Assembly (NCBI GenBank): GCA_021797825.1
Contig: JAJZZA010000028.1
Coordinates: 1-40,747 of the forward strand
Direction: 5' to 3'
DNA length: 40,747 nt
Source: Bacillota bacterium
GTDB taxonomy: Bacteria > Bacillota > Sulfobacillia > Sulfobacillales > Sulfobacillaceae
The translations under genes and the position numbers were made by a program. Positions 1-7,074 of the stretch are shown one piece after another. How positions within the stretch are numbered: position 1 is the first letter of the stretch; every line of letters begins with the position of its first letter. The notes below the pieces were generated by a model. It was not told the DNA's origin, did no database searches, and saw nothing but the letters and a program-made list of their open reading frames with translations.

Positions 1-344
1 CAGAGATGCCTGCCGTCGCGGTAAGGCCAGGTCGGCCCCCCCGCGTTGGCTGGCGTGTCCCCTGCCGGTGATGACCCTAGCATCGGCAACCCGATGATCT
101 TGCATTTCGCACCCCTGGAATTAGGGAATAACGGGGCCTCCGGTCAGGCGGGTGTGCTTCGTCAGCTGAGGCCCACCCTAACGGAAAAAAATGTCTACGG
201 TGGGCCTAAGAGCAAAGAGTTCCGGCGCTCGCTGGCGAAGTATCCCGTATGGACAAACAACCGATCGCCTCACCGGCATCGCGCATGGGGTTCTCCAGAT
301 TGCACTCCGCCGGTGCCTGAAAGACGGCACATTGCTCCAACATC
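1..344. other. Gene-free left edge with a 9-bp hairpin at 169-207
   Basis: I see no convincing gene here. The region lies downstream of the last gene of the minus-strand sugar cluster. It contains a perfect 9-bp inverted repeat (AGGCCCACC at 169-177, GGTGGGCCT at 199-207). On the minus strand the seven-T run falls in the loop, not after the stem, so this is not a textbook intrinsic terminator, though it may still mark the 3' end of the operon. A similar GAGGCCCACCC sequence begins the terminator-like hairpin at 36999-37028. Confidence 0.45.
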
Positions 345-824
345 TCAATCCCCGGCAACCGGTCGCTCCGATTGTTCCCACTCCGATTTGACCTCCCAGG
401 CCGCTTGCAGCGCCGCCTGGTAGACAAACTTGAGCGGGATGTGCCGGCCTACCGCCAGCTCGCGGCAATCCTCGTATTCCGGCGCCAAGTTGGCCACCTC
501 CGCACCGCGGTATCCCACTTTAATGCGCACGGGTCCCCAGGGTGTGGCGACCTCTTTCACCACGCTGGACTGCCGCTCTTTGTGGACCGCATGCCAGCGA
601 AGTCCCAAGGTGGTCGTCTCGGCCAAGATCACCCCCACGATTTCCTCCCGTTGGGAGGCTTGACACAGCACCGAGAGCAGGACCGCAGGCCGATTCTTTT
701 TCTTGTACACGGGCATCAGGTAGGCGTCCTGGGCTCCGCGGCGCTCCAATTCCTCCAGCACCCAGCCAGACCACTCAGGATTCATGTCGTCAAGCGTGCA
801 CTGAATCTCAACCGATTCCTCCAT
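345..824 (-). CDS. Free-standing LarC C-terminal domain (LarC2-like)
   Basis: A 159-residue protein matching only the C-terminal (LarC2) half of the LarC nickel insertase. It aligns along its whole length with residues from about 253 onward of the full LarC at 18931-20133. Shared features include an early LDDMNPE (IDDSTPE in full LarC), a K-K-K/G-R-x-A-V-x-L segment, TTTLGLR (TSTIGVR) and ANLAPEYEDC (VNLAPEFDAV). The ATG start follows a GGAAGGGAG ribosome binding site; the open frame extends further upstream, but only out-of-frame sequence of the isomerase gene is found there. It is the last gene of the sugar cluster, 44 bp after the SIS isomerase. In Lactobacillus LarC installs nickel in the pincer cofactor and LarC2 contributes the CTP-dependent part. 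What the domain does without LarC1 is unknown. Family assignment is firm, role is not. Confidence 0.82.
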   Translation of the reverse strand: MEESVEIQCTLDDMNPEWSGWVLEELERRGAQDAYLMPVYKKKNRPAVLLSVLCQASQREEIVGVILAETTTLGLRWHAVHKERQSSVVKEVATPWGPVRIKVGYRGAEVANLAPEYEDCRELAVGRHIPLKFVYQAALQAAWEVKSEWEQSERPVAGD

Positions 825-868
825 TGCCCGTCTCCCTTCCGATTTCGCCCTGACCCGCGGTTGCGAGC

Positions 869-1534
869 CTACCGGGCACGGTGTGCGTCGGCGGCAAAGA
901 AGTGGTCTTCGACCGCCTCGCACAAGATATGGTATACCGCGACATGCAGCGTCTGAATGTAGTCCACCCTTTGCTCGGGCACCGTCAACAGCACATCGCA
1001 AAGCGCCCCCAGACTTCCCCCGGTCTTGCCGGTCATTCCCAGCACTTTCATGCCGCGGGCATGGGCCGCTGTGGCCGCGAGCTGCACATTGCGCGACTCG
1101 CCCGAGGTGGATACCGCCCACAACAGGTCGCCGTCCCGCCCGTACGCCCAGATCTGCTGGGCAAAGACCATATCGCCCGCGACATCGTTGGCAATGGCGG
1201 TGCCGAGCGCGGTTTGGCTCACCAAAGGATAGACCGGCAACCCGCGCTCCAGCCGTTTCGCCAGATATTCCGCCAGGTCCGTCTCCGGCTGCGCCCTTAG
1301 CCGCCCCACCTCAAAGTCGCGCAAGGGCCGGGGCTTTAAAAAGGCTTTGACCAAATCGCCCGCGATATGTTCGGAGTCGGCGGCACTGCCCCCGTTTCCG
1401 CACACATAGAGCCGATTCCCTGAGGAAAACGTATCGCAGAGCAGGTTAAACGCCTGCCCAACCCTGTCCTGACTAGACGCCAGCGCCGGAAACCGCCCAA
1501 TCCAGTTTTGCCAGATCTTCGACTCCACTTCCAT
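869..1534 (-). CDS. SIS-domain sugar-phosphate isomerase, GmhA-like
   Basis: A 221-residue cytoplasmic SIS-fold protein. The CGNGGSAADSEH motif, the STSGESRN phosphate loop, the TGKTGG turn and a late His (QTLHVAVYH) match the sedoheptulose-7-phosphate isomerase (GmhA) family. Relative to short GmhA proteins it has an insert of about 35 residues after the first motif (AFLKPRPL to LPVYPL), which I associate with a subgroup found in sugar-catabolic clusters. The ATG start follows GAGGGGGAG; upstream in-frame codons overlap the kinase gene and look non-coding. It lies 16 bp after the ROK kinase, so the two are surely co-transcribed. With the kinase and phosphatase it probably interconverts aldose and ketose phosphates of a C6 or C7 sugar. 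The exact substrate is unknown. Confidence 0.8.
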   Translation of the reverse strand: MEVESKIWQNWIGRFPALASSQDRVGQAFNLLCDTFSSGNRLYVCGNGGSAADSEHIAGDLVKAFLKPRPLRDFEVGRLRAQPETDLAEYLAKRLERGLPVYPLVSQTALGTAIANDVAGDMVFAQQIWAYGRDGDLLWAVSTSGESRNVQLAATAAHARGMKVLGMTGKTGGSLGALCDVLLTVPEQRVDYIQTLHVAVYHILCEAVEDHFFAADAHRAR

Positions 1535-1550
1535 TCCCTTCTCCCCCTCG

Positions 1551-2477
1551 CTAGCCGCACGGCGGCCCAAATCGTTTTTCCAAAGCGGCGGCGATGCCGG
1601 CATAGTGCCCGATCCGCCGCCCCAAGGCCGACGGGACCACTCGGCACCCCTCCCAGGCTTGGGGCCATGCTCCCAACGACGCATATTCCCGGGCTCGCGG
1701 CCACAACAGATCGCGTTGGTAGGTGAAAATCCCGCCAATGGCTATACAGTCCGGGTTTAAGAGATTCACCAACAGACTCAGCAATCCACCGAGACCGCGG
1801 GCGCTCTCCTCATACAGTTGACGTGCTCGCGGCTCCCCGCCACGGGCTCTTTCAGCCAGCACCCGGGGGTCCGCCTCCGCGTCGGTCAAGCCTCGGGCCC
1901 GCGCCCGAACCGCCAAACCCCAGCCGCTGCAGTAAAGTTCATAGGTCTCTTCCGAGCCGGGCTGAACGGGAGTCCTGCCGATTTCCCCAGAAAATCCGCG
2001 ACCCCGGTAGGGAGCGCCATGTAAGATGAGTCCGGCCCCCAGGCCCGTGCCAAAAGTCAAATAGACCACGTTCTCCAAACCCCGGCCGGCGCCCCAGCGG
2101 GCTTCCGCCAGCGCCGAGGCCACCCCGTCGTGCTCCAGGGCGGCTTCGCGGCCAAAGCGAGTCGAAATCGCATCGACGATGGCCAAGCCGTGCCATCCCG
2201 GCAAATGGGGAGGGGAGCCAATCACGCCCCGGCACCGATCCAGCGGTCCTCCCAGCGAAATTCCGATAATCGCATCCCGGTCGGCGTTTAAGTATTGGCC
2301 GATGAGCGGCGTGCACCGTCCCAGCAGCTCCGCGGGATCGTCCCGCCCGGAACCCGTCGCCATCTCGTGCTGCGAGAGCAGTTCGAGCGAATCCCACGGC
2401 GCTGCATCATCGTAGCGGCCCAACGCCACGGTCGTCTTGGTTCCCCCCACATCGAGCCCGACGGCATGCCGGATCAT
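1551..2477 (-). CDS. ROK-family sugar kinase
   Basis: A 308-residue ROK kinase without a DNA-binding domain. The N-terminal ATP loop DVGGTKT is at residues 9-15, the sugar-binding and catalytic Asp segment (LEHDGVASALAEA) lies near residue 115, and FGTGLGAGL follows. The usual zinc-binding cysteine cluster after GEIG is absent: the sequence reads GEIGRTPVQPGS, whereas the ROK repressor at 16722-17891 keeps C-x-C-G-x-x-G-C. It therefore belongs to the zinc-less minority or has a changed substrate pocket. The ATG overlaps the HAD stop by 4 bp (ATGA) and follows a GGAGG site 8 bp away, so translation is probably coupled. It presumably phosphorylates a hexose released from the imported glycoside, possibly mannose set free by the mannosidase. 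Confidence 0.82.
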   Translation of the reverse strand: MIRHAVGLDVGGTKTTVALGRYDDAAPWDSLELLSQHEMATGSGRDDPAELLGRCTPLIGQYLNADRDAIIGISLGGPLDRCRGVIGSPPHLPGWHGLAIVDAISTRFGREAALEHDGVASALAEARWGAGRGLENVVYLTFGTGLGAGLILHGAPYRGRGFSGEIGRTPVQPGSEETYELYCSGWGLAVRARARGLTDAEADPRVLAERARGGEPRARQLYEESARGLGGLLSLLVNLLNPDCIAIGGIFTYQRDLLWPRAREYASLGAWPQAWEGCRVVPSALGRRIGHYAGIAAALEKRFGPPCG

Positions 2478-3271
2478 CTGGTCAGCCTCCGCGAAATCAG
2501 GTCAAGGATCGCGTCCAAGTCGGACAGGTCGTCGAAAACCGCGTGCGCTCCGGCGGCCTGCAGACGTTTTTGCTTGGCGGCGCCGCTGATGCCGGCCTCG
2601 CCCTCGTCGCTGGCAATGCCCAGGGCCAGGGCGCCGTAGCGACGGGCCAATTCCATCTCGACGGGACCGTCCCCAATCACCGCCAGCCGCCCCGCATCAC
2701 GCGCCGGCCATTGCGACAACGCCTGCCCCAGCAGATGTGCCTTCGGGTTTGCCATCGATCGGTCCGGGGCCCCCAGCATCTTGAAAAAATATTGGGACAC
2801 CCCTAAAACCCCGGCTTCCTCCACCAGGTCGTCATGGTCGGTGCCGCTGGCCAGCCACAGCACGAATCCTTTGGTCTGCAGCGCGCTCAGCAACGCTTTG
2901 CTGCCGGCTACCAGATAACGGTCGGCCGGCGCCTCGCCGCTGCGAACTTCCGCGACGCGATACGAAATCGCCGATTTCAGGCGGCGCCGGTACAGATCCT
3001 TGTACTCCCACTCTGAACGGGCGCGGGCGCCGCCTACCCTCTCGACTTGCTCTCGCAACCACACCATTTGTTCGGCGGTCTGGATCCCGGTGGACGCCGC
3101 AATGTACTCCCGAATGCGGTGGCTCCAGTCCGCCCGCGGGCTCCTAGCGCTTTCCGCGGGCAACGCCGCCGCCAGGCATTCCCACATGACCGATTCCATG
3201 ACCGTTTGCCAGCCAGCCCGCAGCAGCGAGATGGTTCCGTCGAAGTCAAATAGCACGCACCCACGATTCAA
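2474..3271 (-). CDS. HAD-superfamily phosphatase
   Basis: A 265-residue HAD hydrolase. Motif I is FDFDGTI (nucleophile and acid Asp near residues 9 and 11), motif II is LASGTDHDD, motif III includes NPKAHLL, and motif IV is VIGDGPVEM. The helical cap between motifs I and II is long, about 120 residues, as in phosphoglycolate or sugar-phosphate phosphatases. The likely start is a TTG preceded by GGGGAGGGA at good spacing; no better ATG lies nearby. It overlaps the stop of the pfkB remnant by 26 bp and the ROK start by 4 bp, so it sits in a tight operon. By position it could remove a phosphate from the product of the PfkB kinase, as GmhB does in heptose metabolism, but the sequence does not establish the substrate. 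Confidence 0.8.
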   Translation of the reverse strand: MNRGCVLFDFDGTISLLRAGWQTVMESVMWECLAAALPAESARSPRADWSHRIREYIAASTGIQTAEQMVWLREQVERVGGARARSEWEYKDLYRRRLKSAISYRVAEVRSGEAPADRYLVAGSKALLSALQTKGFVLWLASGTDHDDLVEEAGVLGVSQYFFKMLGAPDRSMANPKAHLLGQALSQWPARDAGRLAVIGDGPVEMELARRYGALALGIASDEGEAGISGAAKQKRLQAAGAHAVFDDLSDLDAILDLISRRLTR

Positions 3272-3887
3272 CCGAGTCCCTCCCCGCCTGATTTTTCCGA
3301 TAGCGCGCGTATGCAGCCGTCATCTCCCTGGCGGTGGCGCTGCCGGTGGTGCCGATCTTTTGCAGCACAATGCTCGTCGCCAACGAGCCGAACAGGAGCG
3401 CCTCCGGCACGGTGGCCCCTACCGTGCGGGCTCCCGCGAAGGCCGCCAAATAGGCGTCACCGGCGCCGACCGGATCGATGGGCGGCCCCACTTGCGGGGC
3501 GTCCGTGGCAAAGGTCTGGTCCCGACCCACCCACATCACCCCGTAATCAGCCCGGGTGAGGCAGATCTCCACGTCGGCCCGCTTGACCCATTCGCCACCC
3601 AGGGCCTTAAGCCAGTCCTCCGATGCGCCGCGAACGACGGCAAAGGGGGTTTGTAGCGCTTCGGCGAACTCCCATTCATTGGGTTTAACCATCACATGGC
3701 GATACTCCCCAAGTGCAATCCGGCTGTCGACATAGGTCGGTCGTTTAAGGCCCCCTTGACTGACGGCGGTACGAACATTTTCCGTAATCACCCCGTTGAC
3801 CCACTGATCGCTGACGATGACCGCTTCCGCCTGATTCCCCTGCTCCCGCATGCATTCCAGGAGGGTCGCCTCCACCGCCGGAGACAA
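3246..3887 (-). pseudogene. PfkB-family sugar kinase, 5'-truncated remnant
   Basis: About 213 codons corresponding to the C-terminal 60% of a PfkB kinase. It keeps VSDQWVNGVIT, the VKPNEWEF segment and the ATP/anion-hole motif DPVGAGDA, all parallel to the complete kinase upstream (3944-5005). Homology starts abruptly at an NRAPLSP segment equivalent to NHAPLPL at about residue 138 of the complete kinase. The codon before that Asn is an in-frame TGA at 3900-3902, and the 41 bp up to the next gene show no trace of the missing N-terminal half, which carries most of the substrate site. The only available start is a TTG without a ribosome binding site. The remnant is GC-rich like its downstream neighbours and unlike the complete paralogue. 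A separately made C-terminal domain cannot be excluded but seems unlikely. Confidence 0.75.
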
Positions 3888-3943
3888 CGGGGCACGGTTT
3901 CATAAATTGGGCCGCAGGTTTAAAGATAATCTGCCCGACGCCA

Positions 3944-5005
3944 TTAGTTGGCATTGTTCGCATTGGTGAACGTTGCGCTGATCATACTGTTGGCCACCTG
4001 GTCATGAATTGCCAAGATTTCATCAGGAGAAGCCGCGCCGGTAACACCGATTTTTTTCACAACCACGCTCGCAACCAGGGTTGCTAGGTAAACGGCTTCG
4101 TCTCGGCCAGCTCCGGCCGCCATGGCCGCTGCAAGCGCCGCGATAAATGCGTCACCGGCACCCACACTGTCAATCGGCATGGTGACAGGAACCGCTGGAT
4201 AATGGGAAATTTGATCGTCTTCCACCCATATCAGGCCCTGGCTACCCAACGTAGCACAAACGGATGCCTGTGTTTGTCTGTGCAATATCCGTCCCGCCTC
4301 CATTACCTTTTCTATGCCAGCTTCGTAACTGTCACGGTTCGGATATACGGCTCGCATCAATTCCAGGCAGTTCGGTTTAACGATCCCTTTGTGATACATT
4401 CTTAAACGGTACCGGCTATCTACGAAACACCGCTTCTCGTTCTGACTTTGCTGGTTTACCGCATCGATAACGGCAGACGTCATCACTCCGCTGCGAAATT
4501 GGTCGCTCACAACAATAGCGTCCATCTGGTCACCAAGCTCACGAACATATTCGCTCAGTTGATCCGACAATCTTAACGGCAATGGGGCATGATTAACAAA
4601 ATCGATCCGCGAATCCTCGTATTGTTCATGGGACAATCCGCGACGAATAGGTTTGCAATAGGCTGGGGTCGCCCACGAAGCCTCTTTTATAACGAATTGA
4701 TCTGAGATGTTCGCTTCCCGCAGTTTGGCACTCCATTCTCTGCCACGCCAGTCTTCTCCGATCACCGTAGCCATGGTCACGGTGCGGCAACCCATTCGTG
4801 ACAAATTCATAGCGACATTGCTACCGGCTCCCAACGACATCTGTTCTTGCACTACCGGCAGTGGAAAATAAGGGGTTTCGAGCGACAATTCGCTCAAACG
4901 CATGTCGGCCAACCAGTAAATATCGAGACACCCATCCCCAACAACCCCAACATCGACAGTGTTAATCCGTTCGAGAATGTCCTCCAAGCGCCGCCTATTC
5001 ACCAC
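3944..5005 (-). CDS. PfkB-family sugar kinase, RfaE1/HldA-like
   Basis: A complete 353-residue PfkB (ribokinase-fold) kinase. The early VVGDGCLDIYW strand, the GAGSNVAMNLSRMG substrate-binding segment near residue 59, VKPN near 209 and the catalytic DSVGAGDAF motif (Asp near 285) are all present. This pattern resembles the heptose-7-phosphate kinase domain (RfaE domain I), but there is no fused or neighbouring nucleotidyltransferase. The start is one of two adjacent GTG codons after an AGGGAGG site and overlaps the upstream stop by 11 bp. Sampled lines of this gene are about 48% GC, against about 65% downstream. It probably phosphorylates a sugar or sugar phosphate in the cluster's pathway; substrate unknown. 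Confidence 0.83.
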   Translation of the reverse strand: MVNRRRLEDILERINTVDVGVVGDGCLDIYWLADMRLSELSLETPYFPLPVVQEQMSLGAGSNVAMNLSRMGCRTVTMATVIGEDWRGREWSAKLREANISDQFVIKEASWATPAYCKPIRRGLSHEQYEDSRIDFVNHAPLPLRLSDQLSEYVRELGDQMDAIVVSDQFRSGVMTSAVIDAVNQQSQNEKRCFVDSRYRLRMYHKGIVKPNCLELMRAVYPNRDSYEAGIEKVMEAGRILHRQTQASVCATLGSQGLIWVEDDQISHYPAVPVTMPIDSVGAGDAFIAALAAAMAAGAGRDEAVYLATLVASVVVKKIGVTGAASPDEILAIHDQVANSMISATFTNANNAN

Positions 5006-5951
5006 GATTCCCTCCCTGATTCCGCAGTCCAGCCCGCAATGCGGGAATCGTCACCCAATGATCACCCTCGAAGTGAAATCCTCGGCCGCCGAGACTCGTC
5101 GGGCGATGCACAACGTTTTTTCGTGGGCGATAATAATAATCCCAATCGTCATATCCGACCGTCCGATGATAATCCCCCAGGCATACGACATCAAAGTTTG
5201 CCGTCGTGATTTTTTGCACAGTGTATCCCAAATTTCGTGCGATGGAGACGGCCTTTAAGAACACCTCGACGCCTGTCACGCTCGACCCAAAATTGAGAAA
5301 CACACCATTTTCCATACTAGCCACACTGGCACAAAACACACGAAAATCACGCCCGCTCGAGCCCCCTAAAGCGCCAAAATCGACTTGGGGATGTGCATGC
5401 ACCTCGTCAAGACCGATCGAAATATGGCACGTGTAAGGAATATCGTAGACGTAAGCCTGAAAAAACAGGCTTTTTTCGCGAAATGGAAAGTCGTCGGGCC
5501 TCTCCTCGACATACCGTCCCAAGCTTTCTCCATATCCCAGACCCTGGTGCCAACCCCGTGCGATGGCGCGATGAATGGCATTACCCGTTTCCCGCCACAT
5601 TCCGCATCTGGAAAGATTGTCGCCCCGTTCCTCGACCACTGCCGCCTGACCAACGATGGCCAATTCTACATCATATTCGCTGCCTGCACCGGTAACCGCG
5701 ATATGAGTAAGCCAGCCGTCTTGAATAAGGCTAATGAGATACGGTTGCAACCCGAGTTGCAAAACTTGCGACCCCAAAAAAGCGATGACCGGAGCTCCGC
5801 AGTTTCGCGCAGCAACAACATGGCGCAGAAGTTGGGAAAAACTCATACCCCCCCATTTTTGATGCACGAACTCCCGCGACTCTTTCAACTCGGTCAGGTG
5901 AGACCTGTCTATGGTGGAATAAAGCGAAATACGCTCAAACAATTCACCCAT
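4995..5951 (-). CDS. Deoxyhypusine-synthase-like protein, copy 2
   Basis: A protein of about 318 residues and close paralogue of the next gene upstream (5944-6927). Shared landmarks, in order, are a GAPVIAFLGSQVLQLGL segment (CPVIWSMGAHVIKNGL in the other copy), GAGSEYDVELAIVG, GMWRETGNA, GLGYGESL, IPYTCHISIG, VDFGALGGSSGRDF, FLNFGSSVTG and TANFDV. The conserved Gly-rich and Ser/Gly segments recall the NAD-binding fold of deoxyhypusine synthase; I know such proteins from bacterial sugar-kinase clusters, where their function is uncharacterised. I chose the ATG at 5951 because GGGGACGAG precedes it; the TTG 21 bp upstream has no such site. The GxDIIHQHP stretch of copy 1 reads GLDEVHAHP here. 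True eIF5A modification is very unlikely in a bacterium and in this context. Confidence 0.72.
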   Translation of the reverse strand: MGELFERISLYSTIDRSHLTELKESREFVHQKWGGMSFSQLLRHVVAARNCGAPVIAFLGSQVLQLGLQPYLISLIQDGWLTHIAVTGAGSEYDVELAIVGQAAVVEERGDNLSRCGMWRETGNAIHRAIARGWHQGLGYGESLGRYVEERPDDFPFREKSLFFQAYVYDIPYTCHISIGLDEVHAHPQVDFGALGGSSGRDFRVFCASVASMENGVFLNFGSSVTGVEVFLKAVSIARNLGYTVQKITTANFDVVCLGDYHRTVGYDDWDYYYRPRKNVVHRPTSLGGRGFHFEGDHWVTIPALRAGLRNQGGNRGE

Positions 5952-6927
5952 TGTCTCGTCCCCACTTCGCAACGATTTGGGCGTAAAGATTAGGAATCGT
6001 CACTTGATGCAATCCGTGAAACGCATATCCTATACCGCCAAGCCGCTTCGGCAAGTTGATCAATATTTCTTCAGCCGGGCTTGGATACACGACCCCAGGC
6101 ATGGCCACCGTTGTGCCCCGTAACGGACGGATATCAAAGTTCGCAACAGTGAACTCACGCACCCAACACCCGACATTGTGGGCCACCGCCAACGCGCGTT
6201 TAAACAAAAGCGGACCCGATACGGCCGATCCCAAGTTAAGTAAAACGCCCCCATTTAATGCCAGTACGGAAGCGCAAAATGTCTCAAAGTCAATACCGCT
6301 AGCTATCCCCAAAGCCGAAAAATCGACAGACGGATGTTGATGAATAATATCGGTTCCTATCGAAATGTGACAGGTGTAGGGAATGCCGAGACGTGCGGTT
6401 TCAGAAAATACGCAGTCCTGCAAATAGGGAAATTGAGCCGCATTGGCCGTGACATAGGAGGCCAGGCTGGCGCCGTAGCCCAAGCCTCGTTTCGCACCCA
6501 GGCGGATTGCTTCATTCATATAGCGTCCCGTCTCTTCCCACATCCCAAAAGACCCATCCTCAATGGCGCTTGACACATCCTCGGAGGTTGCTCCCAGCAA
6601 GGCAAGTTCAAAGTCATGGATGCTCGACGCCCCATTGCCAGCGACATGGGTTACTATCCCGCGTCGTACCAATTCGATGACATAACGTGATAAGCCATTT
6701 TTTATCACATGTGCACCCATCGACCAGATGACCGGGCAGCCCCGTTTGCGGGCGAGGATAATGGCCGCGATCAATTCCTTAAATCCCGGACTGTCCCACT
6801 CCGGGACCGGGTCAACGCCAGGATTGGCCATGTTGTCAAGCGACACCAGATTCCTGCGTGTTGTAACCGACGCGGTGCGAACTTGATCAAACGGCAGGGC
6901 GAAATATTTAGACGGACGAGCATTCAC
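5944..6927 (-). CDS. Deoxyhypusine-synthase-like protein, copy 1
   Basis: A 327-residue protein of the same family as 4995-5951. Its motifs are CPVIWSMGAHVIKNGL, GNGASSIHDFELALLG, GMWEETGRY, GLGYGASLASY, IPYTCHISIGTDIIHQHP, VDFSALG, LLNLGSAVSG and TVANFDI. The start is a GTG at 6925-6927 behind a perfect AAAGGAGG site; about 49 upstream in-frame codons look non-coding. It overlaps copy 2 by 8 bp, so the two are translationally coupled and may form a hetero-oligomer (inference). The 147 bp up to the mannosidase gene hold nothing I recognise. No signal peptide is seen, so the protein is cytosolic. The fold suggests NAD-dependent chemistry; its substrate is unknown. Confidence 0.75.
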   Translation of the reverse strand: MNARPSKYFALPFDQVRTASVTTRRNLVSLDNMANPGVDPVPEWDSPGFKELIAAIILARKRGCPVIWSMGAHVIKNGLSRYVIELVRRGIVTHVAGNGASSIHDFELALLGATSEDVSSAIEDGSFGMWEETGRYMNEAIRLGAKRGLGYGASLASYVTANAAQFPYLQDCVFSETARLGIPYTCHISIGTDIIHQHPSVDFSALGIASGIDFETFCASVLALNGGVLLNLGSAVSGPLLFKRALAVAHNVGCWVREFTVANFDIRPLRGTTVAMPGVVYPSPAEEILINLPKRLGGIGYAFHGLHQVTIPNLYAQIVAKWGRDNG

Positions 6928-7074
6928 GCCGCATGCCTCCTTTCGTTGGACAAAGTTGTGATGCGAAGCCAGGCGGCGACACCCGTTAGTGAGGTCGAAG
7001 ACCACCTGGTGCCGAAATGTCCGCCGAAAACCCCGATACCGGCCCCGCATTAACTTTGACCGGCCCACCGCCAT

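Noticed and set aside
345-1121. Reading the LarC2-like gene as a 258-residue protein from 1121
   Set aside because: The first 99 codons are an out-of-frame reading of the isomerase gene; the ATG at 824 has a good ribosome binding site and starts the homology.
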